From assembly GCA_030446505.1 (NCBI GenBank), contig JAUJND010000011.1, forward strand, positions 1 to 63,928: 63,928 bases of DNA. The letters run 5' to 3'. Positions 1-9,841 of the stretch are shown in pieces (the first letter of the stretch is position 1; every line of letters starts with the position of its first letter). The notes beneath the pieces are model-generated. The model saw only the letters and a list, made by a program, of their open reading frames with translations. It did no database searches and was not told the DNA's origin. Made by a program: the position numbers and the translations under genes. This stretch comes from Chroococcidiopsidaceae cyanobacterium YX2bin18. Lineage in GTDB: Bacteria; Cyanobacteriota; Cyanobacteriia; Cyanobacteriales; Chroococcidiopsidaceae.

Positions 1-1
1 G

Positions 2-1120
2 GAACATAAGGAAGACTTATTTACAGCATCCTGTGCCTGTGCCAAAGGTGGTGTAACTTCATTTCTGGAAATGCCCAATACTCGTCCTCTAACGACTACC
101 CAGCAAACTCTGGATGACAAGCTGCAACGAGCATCTCAGAAGTGCCTGGTTAATTATGGCTTTTTTATTGGGGCGACGGCAGACAATTTGCCAGATTTGC
201 TGGAAGCAAAGCCGACACCGGGAATTAAGATTTTTATGGGTTCGATGCATGGGCAATTATTAGTTGCTCAAGATACAGTATTGGCAGATATCTTTGCCAA
301 GGGCGATCGCTTGATTGCGGTTCACGCTGAAGATCAAGCCCGAATTAACCAACGGCGGCAAGAATTTAGTGGAATTAAAGATCCTGCTATTCATTCAAAA
401 ATTCAAGATAATCTGGCAGCGCTGTTGGCAACTCAGCAAGCATTAGGACTGTCTAAGAAGTACCAGCGTCGTCTGCATATTTTACATATGTCAACAGCGG
501 AAGAAGCTGAGTTACTCTCGAAGGATAAACCTAGTTGGGTAACAGCTGAAGTAACACCACAGCATTTATTGCTGAATACCAGTGCTTACGAAAAGATCGG
601 CACATTAGCGCAGATGAATCCACCGTTGCGATCGCCCCACGACAATCAAGTTCTCTGGCAAGCTTTACTTGATGGCGTGATTGACTTCATCGCGACAGAT
701 CATGCACCTCATACCCTAGAAGAGAAAGCCCAAGAGTATCCCAATACGCCCTCTGGAATGCCTGGGGTTGAGACATCGCTATCTCTGATGCTGACTCAAG
801 CAATGCAGGGACGTTGTACAGTTGCTCAAGTATCCCACTGGATGTCTACCGCTGTCGCTAAAGCTTATGGGATTCCAAAAAAGGGGGCGATTACTCCAGG
901 TTATGATGCCGATTTAATCCTCGTAGATTTGAACACCTACCGCCCCGTCCTCCGTGAGGAATTAATAACTAAATGCGGTTGGAGTCCTTTTGAAGGCTGG
1001 AATTTAACTGGATGGACTGTGATGACTATTGTTGGTGGTCAGCTTGTTTATGACAGAGGACAGCTTAATCCAGAAGTCAGAGGTCAAGCATTGACTTTTG
1101 ATGCTAGCTCGCATTTTTAA
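2..1120 (+). CDS. pyrC: Dihydroorotase, 5' partial
   Basis: Class I dihydroorotase (amidohydrolase fold), which cyclises carbamoyl-aspartate to dihydroorotate in pyrimidine synthesis. The reading frame is open to the window edge and already reads EHKEDLFTASCACAKGG before the first internal Met, so the true start lies outside. Visible family signatures are EMPNTRP near the N-terminus, the KIFMGS segment, metal-ligand histidines in HAED and ILHMST, and the catalytic Asp in ATDHAPH followed by PSGMPGVETSL. The C-terminus (GWSPFEGW, then a beta-sandwich tail) is complete. It is one of the few core metabolic genes here with no lesion. Its direction is opposite to the next cluster. Confidence 0.93.
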   Translation, partial: EHKEDLFTASCACAKGGVTSFLEMPNTRPLTTTQQTLDDKLQRASQKCLVNYGFFIGATADNLPDLLEAKPTPGIKIFMGSMHGQLLVAQDTVLADIFAKGDRLIAVHAEDQARINQRRQEFSGIKDPAIHSKIQDNLAALLATQQALGLSKKYQRRLHILHMSTAEEAELLSKDKPSWVTAEVTPQHLLLNTSAYEKIGTLAQMNPPLRSPHDNQVLWQALLDGVIDFIATDHAPHTLEEKAQEYPNTPSGMPGVETSLSLMLTQAMQGRCTVAQVSHWMSTAVAKAYGIPKKGAITPGYDADLILVDLNTYRPVLREELITKCGWSPFEGWNLTGWTVMTIVGGQLVYDRGQLNPEVRGQALTFDASSHF

Positions 1121-1128
1121 GTAAAGAA

Positions 1129-1213
1129 TTATTTTAGAATACCGTTTTGAGCGAACTGGAGAGCAACATAAGCAATGCCGCTAGAGGCACCCGTTACGAC
1201 AGCCAAAGGTCTA
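1129..1213 (-). pseudogene. Short-chain dehydrogenase N-terminal remnant
   Basis: About 28 codons on the minus strand read PLAVVTGASSGIAYVALQF, the cofactor-binding TGxxxGIG signature of SDR oxidoreductases (the last Gly is replaced by Ala), and end at a TAA. No Met lies directly upstream in frame and nothing of the catalytic YxxxK half is recognisable in the rest of the 350-base spacer. It sits just downstream of two alcohol dehydrogenases in the same orientation. SDR genes often accompany such clusters, so this is probably the stump of a former cluster member. The rest of 1214-1474 shows nothing I can name. Confidence 0.55.
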
Positions 1214-1474
1214 GTCGCTGAATTGTCAACGATTTTCTACTTCTTTTACTTTCAAACTATGTTTGTGTACATAGGCAAGTTAGCACCAGCATTGGTGCTC
1301 CTAAGAGCCACCAGCGGCATTATCAAGTTAATTACTATTGGCACTGCTTGGTGAAAATCAGGTTAGTAATACTCGCCCGAAAGACCGATTTTTTCGCCAG
1401 TAAGGCGATCGCTGTTCACAATAACTTTGCTGCAAAAGCATTAACTTGACACTGCCACTTGCTCCTACGACTGC

Positions 1475-2644
1475 TTATGGTTTAAGTACAACTTTGATAC
1501 AGTTGTCTTTTTTATGCTTAAAGATTTCGTAGGCGTGCGGTGCTTCCTCTAATTTCAGGCGATGAGTAATTATGTAAGAGGGATCAATTTCACCATTTTG
1601 GATGCGTTCAAGTAACGGGCGAAAGTACCGATGAACGTGCGTTTGCCCCGTTTTCATAGTTAAGCCTTTGTTCATGAAAGCACCCAGCGGCATTTTATCT
1701 ACAAAGCCAGTGTAAACACCAGGTACTGACACGGTGCCACCCTTGCGACAGGCAACGATCGCTTGCCGTAGAGCAGTAGGTCTATCTGTTTCCAGACGCA
1801 GTGCTTGCTTTGCCTCGTCGTAGAATCCTTCTAAACCCGTACCGTGTGCCTCCATTCCCACAGCATCCATGCAGGAATCAGGACCGCGCCCCCCCGTCAT
1901 TTCCTTCAGGGCTTCACCTGCATCTACTTCCTCATAGTTAATGACTTCTGCCTTACTTTGTTCCTTTGCCATTTTCAAACGTTCCGGAACTCGGTCAATT
2001 GCAATTACCCGCTCTGCACCTAGCATATAGGCGCTTCTAATGCCAAACTGTCCGACTGGTCCGCAACCCCAAATTGCCACAGTATCCCCAGGCTGAATAT
2101 CGCAGTTTTCTGCTGCCATATATCCGGTGGGTAAAATATCTGTGAGGAATAAGACTTGCTCATCTGTTAGTCCATCAGGAATCTTGAACAAACCAGTATC
2201 TGCAAAAGGAACACGGGCATATTCAGCTTGACCGCCAGCGTAGCCACCCGTCATATGGGAGTACCCGAAAAGACCAGCTGGGGAATAACCCATGATTTTT
2301 TCCACCATCCAAGCGTTGGGGTTAGAGTTATCACACAGCGACCATAAATCGCGGTTGCAGAAAAAACACGAGCCACAGGAAATGGTGAAGGGGACGACAA
2401 CGCGATCGCCTATATTGACATTCTTGACAGCGCTGCCCAATTCCACAACCTCGCCCATGAATTCATGACCCAGGATGTCGCCTGATTTCATTGTTGGGTT
2501 GTAGCCGTCATAAAGATGTAAATCAGAACCGCAAATTGCCGTCGACGTAATCTTAATAATTGCATCACGCGGATTAATGATTTTGGGATCGGGTACTGTA
2601 TCGACCCGTACATCGGTAGTGCCGTGCCAGCAAACTGCTTTCAT
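1475..2644 (-). CDS. Zinc-dependent alcohol dehydrogenase, formaldehyde-dehydrogenase-like
   Basis: A 389-residue medium-chain dehydrogenase close to glutathione-independent formaldehyde dehydrogenases. The catalytic zinc ligands are in ICGSDLH and GHEFMGE. The structural zinc lobe [15 protein letters not shown] supplies four Cys. The Rossmann motif is GCGPVGQFG, followed by an acidic residue in AIDR that favours NAD over NADP. The substrate cannot be read from sequence; formaldehyde or other small aldehydes and alcohols are possible. It lies directly downstream of a paralogue of identical length, both on the minus strand, as part of a cluster with SRPBCC and DUF2267 genes. The start ATG follows a repeat-rich leader. 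Confidence 0.9.
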   Translation of the reverse strand: MKAVCWHGTTDVRVDTVPDPKIINPRDAIIKITSTAICGSDLHLYDGYNPTMKSGDILGHEFMGEVVELGSAVKNVNIGDRVVVPFTISCGSCFFCNRDLWSLCDNSNPNAWMVEKIMGYSPAGLFGYSHMTGGYAGGQAEYARVPFADTGLFKIPDGLTDEQVLFLTDILPTGYMAAENCDIQPGDTVAIWGCGPVGQFGIRSAYMLGAERVIAIDRVPERLKMAKEQSKAEVINYEEVDAGEALKEMTGGRGPDSCMDAVGMEAHGTGLEGFYDEAKQALRLETDRPTALRQAIVACRKGGTVSVPGVYTGFVDKMPLGAFMNKGLTMKTGQTHVHRYFRPLLERIQNGEIDPSYIITHRLKLEEAPHAYEIFKHKKDNCIKVVLKP

Positions 2645-2657
2645 AGTATTATTCCTT

Positions 2658-2696
2658 AGTTATTGGTCATTAGTCATTGGTCATTAGTCATTAGTA
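2658..2696. repeat. Short tandem repeat (TCATTGGTCATTAG-like)
   Basis: Degenerate tandem copies of TTGGTCATTAGTCA lie between the two alcohol dehydrogenases. AT-rich short repeats of this kind are common in spacers of filamentous cyanobacteria. No function is visible, and the repeat separates the downstream gene from its paralogue by about 120 bases. Confidence 0.7.
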
Positions 2697-2767
2697 CATA
2701 ATTTCGCGGGAAGCCAAGCAAGGCGCATCTATCTGTGATTGCTAATAACTAAGGACAAAGGATTATT

Positions 2768-3937
2768 TTATGGTTTGAGTACAACCTTGACGCAGTTGTC
2801 TTGTTTCTGCTGAAAAATCTTGTAGGCGTGGGGCGCTTGTTCTAGCGGTAATTGATGGGTAACAACAAAAGATGGATCGAGTTCTCCATTTAAAACCAGA
2901 TCCAGTAACTTATGCATATACTTCTGACCATGCATTTGCCCTGCTCTCATTGTCAAGCCCTTATTCATGACTGCACCAATGGGCAGTTTGTCCACGAAGC
3001 CACCGTAAACACCCATAATTGAGAGTGTGCCGCCTTTACGACAAGCGACCATCATTTCTCGTAAAACGTGAGGACGGTCTGTTTCCAGCTTTAACTTTTG
3101 TTTTGTCTGGTCATAAAAATCTTCTATACCTACGCCATGTGCTTCCAAGCCTACTGCGTCAAGACAGCAATCTGGCCCACGTCCACCCGTCATTTCCTTA
3201 AGTGCATCGCCAGCACTAACTTCTTCGTAGTTAATAACTTCGGCTTTGGCATATTTTCTTGCCATTTCCAAGCGTTCTGGAAAGCGGTCAATCGCAATAA
3301 CCCGCTCTGCACCCATCATGTAGGCACTGATCATCGCAAATATACCCACAGCACCGCAACCCCAGACAGCTACAGTATCCCCTGGTTGAATATTGCATAA
3401 CTCTGCGCCCATGTAGCCAGTGGGAATAGCATCAGAAATAAATAACAGCTTCTCATCTGGTATGTCTTTGGGGACTTTGACGACACCAACATCCGCAAAA
3501 GGCACACGCACGTATTCAGCTTGAGCGCCTGCATAGCCGCCTAATAAGTGGGAGTAGCCATAGATTGCTGATGTGATACTACCCCACAATTTTTCTTCCA
3601 TCCAGCCTTTCGGGTTTGAGTTATCACACAGCGACCACATATCTCGTTGGCAGTAGAAGCAGTTGCCACAGCCGATTGTGGAAGGTACGACAACGCGATC
3701 GCCTACTTTTAAATTATTGACTCCACTACCAACTTCGACAATTTCCCCCATAAACTCGTGACCAATAATGTCACCTTTTTGGACTGTGGGAATATAGCCG
3801 CCGTAAATGTGCAGATCAGAGCCACAAATCGCTGTTGATGTAACTTTAAGAATCGCATCGCGCGGGTTGAGGAGCTTCGGATCTGGCACTGTTTCTACCT
3901 GCACCTGATTAGCGCCTTGCCAGCAAACAGCTTTCAT
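2768..3937 (-). CDS. Zinc-dependent alcohol dehydrogenase, tandem paralogue
   Basis: A 389-residue paralogue of the gene at 1475-2644 with the same architecture. It has the catalytic zinc motifs ICGSDLH and GHEFMGE, the structural-zinc lobe [15 protein letters not shown], the Rossmann motif GCGAVGIFA and AIDR after the second strand. The two proteins align end to end without obvious large gaps and differ mainly in residues 120-180 and around the substrate pocket. That points to tandem duplication followed by divergence rather than a recent copy. It is the upstream member of the pair and follows the SRPBCC gene by about 45 bases, so co-transcription is likely. Confidence 0.9.
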   Translation of the reverse strand: MKAVCWQGANQVQVETVPDPKLLNPRDAILKVTSTAICGSDLHIYGGYIPTVQKGDIIGHEFMGEIVEVGSGVNNLKVGDRVVVPSTIGCGNCFYCQRDMWSLCDNSNPKGWMEEKLWGSITSAIYGYSHLLGGYAGAQAEYVRVPFADVGVVKVPKDIPDEKLLFISDAIPTGYMGAELCNIQPGDTVAVWGCGAVGIFAMISAYMMGAERVIAIDRFPERLEMARKYAKAEVINYEEVSAGDALKEMTGGRGPDCCLDAVGLEAHGVGIEDFYDQTKQKLKLETDRPHVLREMMVACRKGGTLSIMGVYGGFVDKLPIGAVMNKGLTMRAGQMHGQKYMHKLLDLVLNGELDPSFVVTHQLPLEQAPHAYKIFQQKQDNCVKVVLKP

Positions 3938-3982
3938 TAGTTATTAGTCCTTAATCATGAGTTATGGGCAGAGGACAGACAA

Positions 3983-4663
3983 TTAACTACCTTTTGGCTG
4001 GCCTTCGGTTGTAGCAATTTCGCCTGCTTCCATCAGCATTTTGAAGCGACGCAATTCATCACCGATTTGCTGTTCTGGTTCTTCGCCGAAAATTTTGGCG
4101 ATCGCCGCTGTAACCGCTCCACCAGGAGGCGCATATTCCATTACAACCTTGACTTCTGTACCGCGATCTGCTGGTGCAGGCTTAAACCGGACAAAACCAG
4201 AGTTATCAACGTCTGCACCTTCAACTGAAGCCCAGGAAATAAACTCATTTTCCCGCTCTTCAATAATGTCTGCATCCCATTCAACACTTGCTCCCATCGG
4301 CGCATTCGCTACCCAGTGCGATCGCTTGTCACTAATTACAGTTACTGATTTGAGATGCTTCATGAAGTGCGGCAAGTTTTCCAAGTTGCGCCAGAAGCGA
4401 TAAAGTTCGGCGGCTGGCTTATTGATCGTTACTGTTTTTTCAACTGTAATTGTTTTATCCATGCCCAATGCTTCTTGAATACCACCTTTTTTGGTTGCCG
4501 CTTGATAAGCTAAAGTACCTCCAGCGATCGCGGTTAAAGCACCACGTAAAGAGCGCTGCCTTAGCCCCATCAGTACCATTGCCCCGCCACCAATTAGCGA
4601 TGCCCAACGTCCTGTTTCGTTGCTTTCATCTTGATTCTGCTTATCTTGTGATGTTGATGCCAT
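3983..4663 (-). CDS. SRPBCC (cyclase/dehydrase-like) membrane protein
   Basis: A 226-residue protein. Residues 1-20 are polar. Residues 22-62 hold two short hydrophobic, glycine-rich segments (LIGGGAMVLMGL and ALTAIAGGTLAYQAA) of the kind found N-terminal to some SRPBCC proteins. Residues 75-215 form a helix-grip SRPBCC domain starting with ITVEKTVTINKPAAELY and RFWRNLENLPHFMKHL. SRPBCC pockets bind hydrophobic ligands; the ligand here is unknown. It sits between DUF2267 and the alcohol dehydrogenases, an association I recall from stress-type clusters in many bacteria. Confidence 0.82.
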   Translation of the reverse strand: MASTSQDKQNQDESNETGRWASLIGGGAMVLMGLRQRSLRGALTAIAGGTLAYQAATKKGGIQEALGMDKTITVEKTVTINKPAAELYRFWRNLENLPHFMKHLKSVTVISDKRSHWVANAPMGASVEWDADIIEERENEFISWASVEGADVDNSGFVRFKPAPADRGTEVKVVMEYAPPGGAVTAAIAKIFGEEPEQQIGDELRRFKMLMEAGEIATTEGQPKGS

Positions 4664-4749
4664 ACTGACTCTCCTGATTATGGTTTACTGAAAGCCTTAC
4701 ATTCTAGCTACTGCACCAGTCATTTGTCTTACAGTTTTTTGCGTCCTAA

Positions 4750-5136
4750 CTATTCACTCTTTAGAGCAAATAACTCTTCGTAATCTTCTGAAAAATTTGA
4801 GCGCACGTCTGCAAATTCACCCGACGTGACTGCTTGTTGCAGTACAGCAAACACCGCTTTGGCATGAGCTACGGCAACGCTCTGTTCTACACTCTCTTTC
4901 GCACTCACACGCTGACAAAATTCGTCAAGTTTGAAGTATTGACCATCTTCCCCCTCGCGTCCATGCAGATACTGCCCTAATTCTTTTGGCAACTGTGCTG
5001 CTAGTTGGCTTGCTTCATTACCAACAATGCGTTCTTTAATTGTTTCTAATGTTGCGCGGGTAGCACGTTCGGCATCTTCGCGGGAATCAAGTTGAGCCTC
5101 CTCTTGAACGCGCTTAATAAACTGGTCGTACTTCAC
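4750..5136 (-). CDS. DUF2267 domain-containing protein
   Basis: A 128-residue all-helical cytoplasmic protein that begins MKYDQFIKRVQEEA and continues with the ERATRATLETIKERI helix typical of DUF2267. These proteins are usually about 120-150 residues, so it looks complete. Function is unknown; the family is repeatedly found beside SRPBCC, alcohol dehydrogenase and stress genes, as here. It is the first gene of the minus-strand cluster, and the 270-base spacer to the divergent DUF6335 gene presumably holds both promoters. I cannot assign them. Confidence 0.82.
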   Translation of the reverse strand: MKYDQFIKRVQEEAQLDSREDAERATRATLETIKERIVGNEASQLAAQLPKELGQYLHGREGEDGQYFKLDEFCQRVSAKESVEQSVAVAHAKAVFAVLQQAVTSGEFADVRSNFSEDYEELFALKSE

Positions 5137-5407
5137 TCCCTATCTCCTAAATCAAAATCGCTGTTTGTAACCAATAGCAATCAAATAACTTACTACTGCA
5201 CCTGTACTAAATGTGGCTTCGCTATTGGAACTCAATAATGCCGCGATCACACTAAATCACTTCCTACAGGATATGTAGTCGAACCATAGCTTCTCGTCAC
5301 ACCAGAGGGATAAATTAAAATATTTTCTATTGTTAGGAATACATCTAGGGGAGTAAGTTGGCTATATATCAAAGCGCTAAGGTGGAAATGCGTTAACGGT
5401 AAGGGTT

Positions 5408-5905
5408 ATGGCACACGACGAATTAGTAGCAGATAGCAATTTAGAAGCAGAGAACACATCCCCAGCCGAGGATTTGCCGCAAGAAATCACTGAATCTTAC
5501 GGAACTGGTGTTCAGCCACAGCCAGAATTTAATGTCGGACAGGGAAGTATGCCAGATGAGGTTGCAGAATATACAATAACTACCCCAGGTTTAACTGCTG
5601 CGGAGGAGGATGCTGTTTGGCATCAGGGTGATTTAGACGTAGATGAAGTCGGTAATAGCCCAGTCTTAACTGGGGGAGATATAGATGCAGCTTGGGAACA
5701 GGCTGCTATGGTAGGTGACGAAGCTGTTGGTGGAACCGTCGCCACTCCAGATCAAGATATTGTTGATGAAATAGGCGCTGCTGTTGGCTTGGAAATGGAT
5801 GACAATGCTTTCCTGCGTACAAATGAGATTTTAGAGGAACGCGATGATCGTCGTTGGGATTTAGATCCCATGTCATCTGAAGATTATCAAGATCGCCGAG
5901 ATTGA
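5408..5905 (+). CDS. DUF6335 family acidic protein
   Basis: A 165-residue, strongly acidic protein without cysteine, membrane segments or a signal peptide. The conserved-looking parts are ESYGTGVQP, GGDIDAAWEQA, GDEAVGGTVATPDQDIVDE and the C-terminal NEILEERDDRRWDLDP, which match my memory of the cyanobacterial DUF6335 family. Function is unknown. Its position, divergent from a stress-type cluster and followed by a strong terminator, suggests a single-gene transcript. Confidence 0.68.
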   Translation: MAHDELVADSNLEAENTSPAEDLPQEITESYGTGVQPQPEFNVGQGSMPDEVAEYTITTPGLTAAEEDAVWHQGDLDVDEVGNSPVLTGGDIDAAWEQAAMVGDEAVGGTVATPDQDIVDEIGAAVGLEMDDNAFLRTNEILEERDDRRWDLDPMSSEDYQDRRD

Positions 5906-5914
5906 ATTCCTTTA

Positions 5915-5953
5915 AGGTTGGCAGACGTATAAAGCCCGCCAACCTAAATTTTT
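5915..5953 (+). terminator. Rho-independent terminator after DUF6335 gene
   Basis: An eight-base stem AGGTTGGC / GCCAACCT with a 15-base loop begins ten bases after the stop codon and is followed by AAATTTTTG. Shape and position fit an intrinsic terminator. Confidence 0.75.
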
Positions 5954-6473
5954 GTATTGAAAAAAGACATTATTGGATGGTATTGCAGCAATTACTTTTT
6001 AAGGTTGCGGACAACAAGTCAAGCTTAGAGAATATTTAGTGGGCTAAGGCGTTAAGCCTTGGAGAAAGTAGGGCTAGTAATAGTAAAGCTAAATAAACAA
6101 TTCACTGCACTAGTATTACAAACCTTTAATTTAATAGTTTTTGCAATACAACCCTCTAATATCATTCCCAATAAAGAGTTAAGTAAACTTTAACAATACC
6201 TTGACCAGTAGTTAATGCTCGTTTGCTATGTTCTTATTGCTACATTTAGCGAACACAGACGAGTAGGTGAAACGAATAGTTATTGATATTTCGCAGGGGT
6301 AGTGCCTGTCCTTCCAAGCAAAGCGTGTTCTACAAACAAAGCGGTTCTCCTGAAGCTTGAAACTATTTGGGAAATGGCTGGCGATGTGCTGGAAAAACAG
6401 AATATCAGTCGTCACTTACTATGATTGTGAGTTTTCTAACCTTTAAGAAGAACTCTCCAGGGGTTTATTGGAT
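5954..6473. other. Spacer upstream of phoD
   Basis: No gene that I can support. It holds a small hairpin AAGGC-GTTAA-GCCTT near 6046-6060 and AT-rich sequence. I looked for cyanobacterial Pho-box direct repeats upstream of the phosphatase and found no convincing tandem pair. Confidence 0.5.
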
Positions 6474-8078
6474 ATGGATCGCTTCAATTTCGATCAGTTG
6501 CTATCAAGTCAGATCAAACGACGACGCTTATTGCTTGGCGCTGGAACTTTAACTGGTTTAGCGATCGCTAGCCAGTGGAATAGCAGAGTGGTTGCCTCTC
6601 CAAAGTTCTCTGGCTATCCGTTTAGTCTCGGTGTTGCTTCAGGTGATCCACGTCCAAATGGGTTCACACTGTGGACTAGGCTGGCTCCCGATCCGCTTAA
6701 TGGCGGCGGTATGCCCCAGCAAAATGTGCCAGTACAGTGGCAGATTGCAGCTGATGAAAATATGAGACAGGTTATCAGAGTAGGAAGTGCGATCGCCACC
6801 CCAGAACTTGCCCATTCTGTTCATGTTAGTTTGCATGATCTTGAGCCTGGTCGCTGGTATTGGTATCAATTCAAGGTAAGCAATGAAGTTAGCCCAATTG
6901 GTCGCACCCGTACCACTCCAGCGCGTGGCGACTTTCTTAATCAGCTTAACTTCGCATTTTGCAGTTGCCAGAAGTGGGATGATGGTTACTTCTCCGCCTA
7001 CCGCCGCATGGCTGAGGAAGATTTAGACGTGGTCTTTCATCTGGGTGACTACATTTACGAGTACGGCATCGACTCTAGAGGCGGTGTACGTAACGTGCCT
7101 TTGCCTAAACAGTTTGAGGAGGAAACGGTAACACTTGATCGTTATCGCCTCCAGTATGCTTTATATAAAACCGACCCAGATCTGCAAAAAGCTCATGCGT
7201 TGTTTCCTTTTGTAGTAACCTGGGACGACCACGAGGTGGACAACGACTACACTGACCTGATCTCTCAAGACAAAGATCCAGTCAAAGATCCAGTCAAACA
7301 GTTTCGCCGCCGCCGCGCAGCTGCTTATCAAGCTTACTACGAGCATATGCCACTGCGTCAATTTTCACTGCCTCAAGGACCAGACGCGCGCCTTTACCGC
7401 CGCCTAATTTTCGGCGATCTGGCTCAGTTTAGTGTGCTTGATACGCGTCAGTATCGTAGTGATCACCCCTGTGACGATGGTGAAACCCTTCGGTGCGACG
7501 CAGCGCTAGACCCGTCGAAGACAGTGCTCGGTGCGGAACAAGAACGCTGGCTGTTTGGCAACCTCGACCGCGCCGAAACTCGCTGGAACGTAATCCCTCA
7601 ACAGGTGCTGATGGCAGAGTTGGATCACACGAGTGGACCGGGCGAGATATTCTGGAACGACTCTTGGGACGGATATCCCCTGGCGCGTAACCGCCTCCTA
7701 AGCCACATTGCAAATCGCAAAACTGCTAATCCAGTTGTGATTACTGGTGACTGGCACTCCACCTTCGTCAACGATCTCAAGCTAGACTTCAAGAACCCAA
7801 AATCGCCGACGGTAGCAACGGAGTTCGTTGTTACGGCAATCAGCACTGGCGGTGACGATAACGGGTACGATACCTACTACGGTCCAAAGATTCCAGAGAA
7901 CCCGCACATCAAGTTTTTCGATGGCGATCGCCGTGGTTACTTCCGAGTTAACCTCAACCGCAAGCGCTGGCAGACAGACCTTCGGATCGTAACGACGGTG
8001 AGCCGTCCAGACGCACCTGTGCATACCTTTGCCTCGTTCGTCGTCGAGGACGGTCGCCCAGGTGCTCAGCGCGTGTAA
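6474..8078 (+). CDS. phoD: Alkaline phosphatase D (PhoD family), Tat-exported
   Basis: A secreted phosphodiesterase/phosphomonoesterase of the PhoD family. The N-terminus has the twin-arginine motif KRRRLLLGAGTLTG followed by a hydrophobic stretch, so it is probably exported folded by the Tat pathway. Residues 50-140 form the PhoD N-terminal beta domain (LGVASGDPRPNGFTLWTRL). The metallophosphatase core shows FAFCSCQKW, VFHLGDYIYEYG, VTWDDHEVDNDY and VITGDWHS, which supply metal ligands. I prefer ATG 6474 over the TTG two codons earlier. The role is phosphate scavenging from organic phosphates in periplasm or medium. Confidence 0.92.
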   Translation: MDRFNFDQLLSSQIKRRRLLLGAGTLTGLAIASQWNSRVVASPKFSGYPFSLGVASGDPRPNGFTLWTRLAPDPLNGGGMPQQNVPVQWQIAADENMRQVIRVGSAIATPELAHSVHVSLHDLEPGRWYWYQFKVSNEVSPIGRTRTTPARGDFLNQLNFAFCSCQKWDDGYFSAYRRMAEEDLDVVFHLGDYIYEYGIDSRGGVRNVPLPKQFEEETVTLDRYRLQYALYKTDPDLQKAHALFPFVVTWDDHEVDNDYTDLISQDKDPVKDPVKQFRRRRAAAYQAYYEHMPLRQFSLPQGPDARLYRRLIFGDLAQFSVLDTRQYRSDHPCDDGETLRCDAALDPSKTVLGAEQERWLFGNLDRAETRWNVIPQQVLMAELDHTSGPGEIFWNDSWDGYPLARNRLLSHIANRKTANPVVITGDWHSTFVNDLKLDFKNPKSPTVATEFVVTAISTGGDDNGYDTYYGPKIPENPHIKFFDGDRRGYFRVNLNRKRWQTDLRIVTTVSRPDAPVHTFASFVVEDGRPGAQRV

Positions 8079-8487
8079 AACAGTGCGGAGTAAGTCAATA
8101 CTTACTACTTAATCGTTTGAGTGTTTTTAAGGAATATTGTATGTTCCGTTAAAGCTTAGTTCCAACAGACAGCGGAAATAATGTTGTCATGATTTGCAGG
8201 TACAGCAGTGCATATTTAGCCATGCAAACGCCTGCTTACTTTGAAACCTCCTTTAAATTGCAAAATCTTATGACTTTTATTAGGTCAAGCTAATACCTCC
8301 ATCTTCAGTATGGTTTTTCACCTCTATCTCTGGCGGGTCGCAATTGAATTATCCGTTTTGGTAACGTTCATAGATTGGTAAAAGGTAAGCTGTAACACTT
8401 TTTTCAGTTTCCATATCCAATTAAGAAAAATTATGTTTCCTCAAGAATAAGGAAACTAAACTGTCGTAAAAAGGCTCGGAGGTCGCT
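8079..8487. other. Spacer with inverted repeat before carotenoid-protein cluster
   Basis: No gene seen. The only clear element is the inverted repeat GTTTCCT / AGGAAAC at 8435-8456. It lies about 30 bases before the first carotenoid-protein start and could be a regulatory or leader hairpin. A strong Shine-Dalgarno GGAGGT stands at 8478-8483. Confidence 0.5.
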
Positions 8488-8980
8488 ATGACATTTACTC
8501 AAAGTAATGATGAAAGTCTCAGTCAATCTGTCAAAGCTATGCAAAGCTTAGATGTCGATGAACAACTAGGTTTGTTTTACTTTATTTATAAGAAAATGGG
8601 TGGCTCAGTTACACCCGCAGCCCCCGGAGCTAGCACAGTTGGTACTGATATAGCTGAGGGCTTTATATAATCAAGTAAAAGATATGTCTCATGAACAACA
8701 ACTACAGCTTCAGCGCGACTTAATTAATAAGGCTGATAATGAATATAGCCGGATGTATGGTTCAATGAGCGACACCACTAAGCTACTTTTCTGGTATCGT
8801 CTGTCACAGGGTATGGATAGCGCTACTATTATTCCTATGCCCTCAGACTATAAACTTTCTTCCCAAGCTGAAGAAATATTGAACCAAGTTAAAGGCTTGG
8901 CATATGAGGAACAAATTACTCTTTTCCGTGACTACGTATCTCCCATGAGTGCCGAAGCAAAGCAAGGCTCTGAAATCTAA
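8488..8980 (+). pseudogene. Helical carotenoid protein (OCP N-terminal-domain homologue), one frameshift
   Basis: A homologue of the all-helical, carotenoid-binding N-terminal domain of orange carotenoid protein, standing alone as in the HCP family. The first frame covers the front half (SLDVDEQLGLFYFIYKKMGG, then the PAAPGAS loop). A stop at 8668-8670 interrupts it, and a second frame from 8684 supplies the back half (LFWYRLSQGMD, then PMPSDYKLSS). Removing one T from the TTT near 8661 fuses them into one protein of about 163 residues. From memory of OCP, the ligand-contacting Trp110-Tyr111 pair is present (FWY) and Trp41 is replaced by Tyr. The upstream RBS GGAGGT is strong. Probably a functional gene with a sequencing error. 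Confidence 0.82.
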
Positions 8981-9190
8981 ATTTAGGAGATTAGTGGCAT
9001 ATATGGCTTTAATCGCCAGTTTTTAAAAGTATTGCTGATAGCAATTCAGCATTATGCTGCCTCATGTATTTTATACCTGCTTAAAAAATTAACAGCGTGT
9101 ATTAACGTGAGGCTGCATTTGTCTCTTAAATTTTTCAAGTAATTAAAAGCCGTAGTTTAGTTTATTAGACCTTAATAAAATTTTACTATT

Positions 9191-9616
9191 ATGGATACCC
9201 ATAATCAATCTGTAGCAACTTTTAAAAGCTTTACCTGTGGATGATCGTTTAGTAGCGTTAGCATTAATTTACACCGAAGTTTCTGGCTCAATTACATCAG
9301 CAACTCTCAAGGGACTTCTCCAGAAGTTGCAGTAGAACTTGTGCATCAAATCGAGCGGATGTCTCAGGAAGAACAGCTACTAGCACTACGAGATATACTT
9401 GCCGGAGCAGGAAGTTCTCCAATAACACTTGAGTACCTATCTTTAGATACTAACTCAAGGTTATCTATGTGGTATCAACTAGCCCAAAAAATGGGAAGCG
9501 TAATCGCCGCGATTCCTAATGAATATACTGTGTCCTCTCAATTAGCGCAATTCTTAAACTCGCTCAAATCAATGGATTTTGAGAGTTTAGTTTCTTTGCT
9601 AAGTAGTATGGTGTAA
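9191..9616 (+). pseudogene. Second helical carotenoid protein, two frameshifts
   Basis: A second OCP-N-terminal-like protein. It starts MDTHNQSVAT and then needs two corrections: one surplus T near 9220, after which KALPVDDRLVALALIYTEVSGSI is read, and a second indel near 9305-9310 that restores GTSPEVAVELVHQIERMS. From 9341 the frame is clean to the stop and contains MWYQLAQKMGS and AIPNEYTVSSQ, equivalent to the OCP Trp110-Tyr111 region. The residue equivalent to Trp41 is not aromatic, unlike in the first copy. It is the middle of three tandem paralogues. The length when corrected (about 141 residues) is slightly below that of its neighbours. Confidence 0.78.
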
Positions 9617-9841
9617 TAAAATGGTGTTGGATAAATACTAATTACCTCTTAGGGTTAGTGAATTTATATCAAATATTAGACTAACTTTAAATAAAGAAAT
9701 AAAGATGTGCTAGAAGCGATACGTAAGTCATTAAACTTGCAACTCTTAATAGCTAGTCTCATCTATTACTCTTGCCAAGATTTACACTTCTGTTGCCTCA
9801 TTTATAGGTAACAAGACATTTATTAATTTTAAGGAGTTTAT

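Noticed and set aside
6212-6415. 67-codon minus-strand frame upstream of phoD
   Set aside because: No recognisable motif, no RBS, and the composition looks like translated spacer.
5137-6473. Pho-box search near phoD
   Set aside because: Single TTTAA/TTAAG-like words occur, but no tandem eight-base repeats at proper spacing.
7429-7713. 94-codon minus-strand frame inside phoD
   Set aside because: It is antisense to a well-conserved phosphatase core; a shadow frame.
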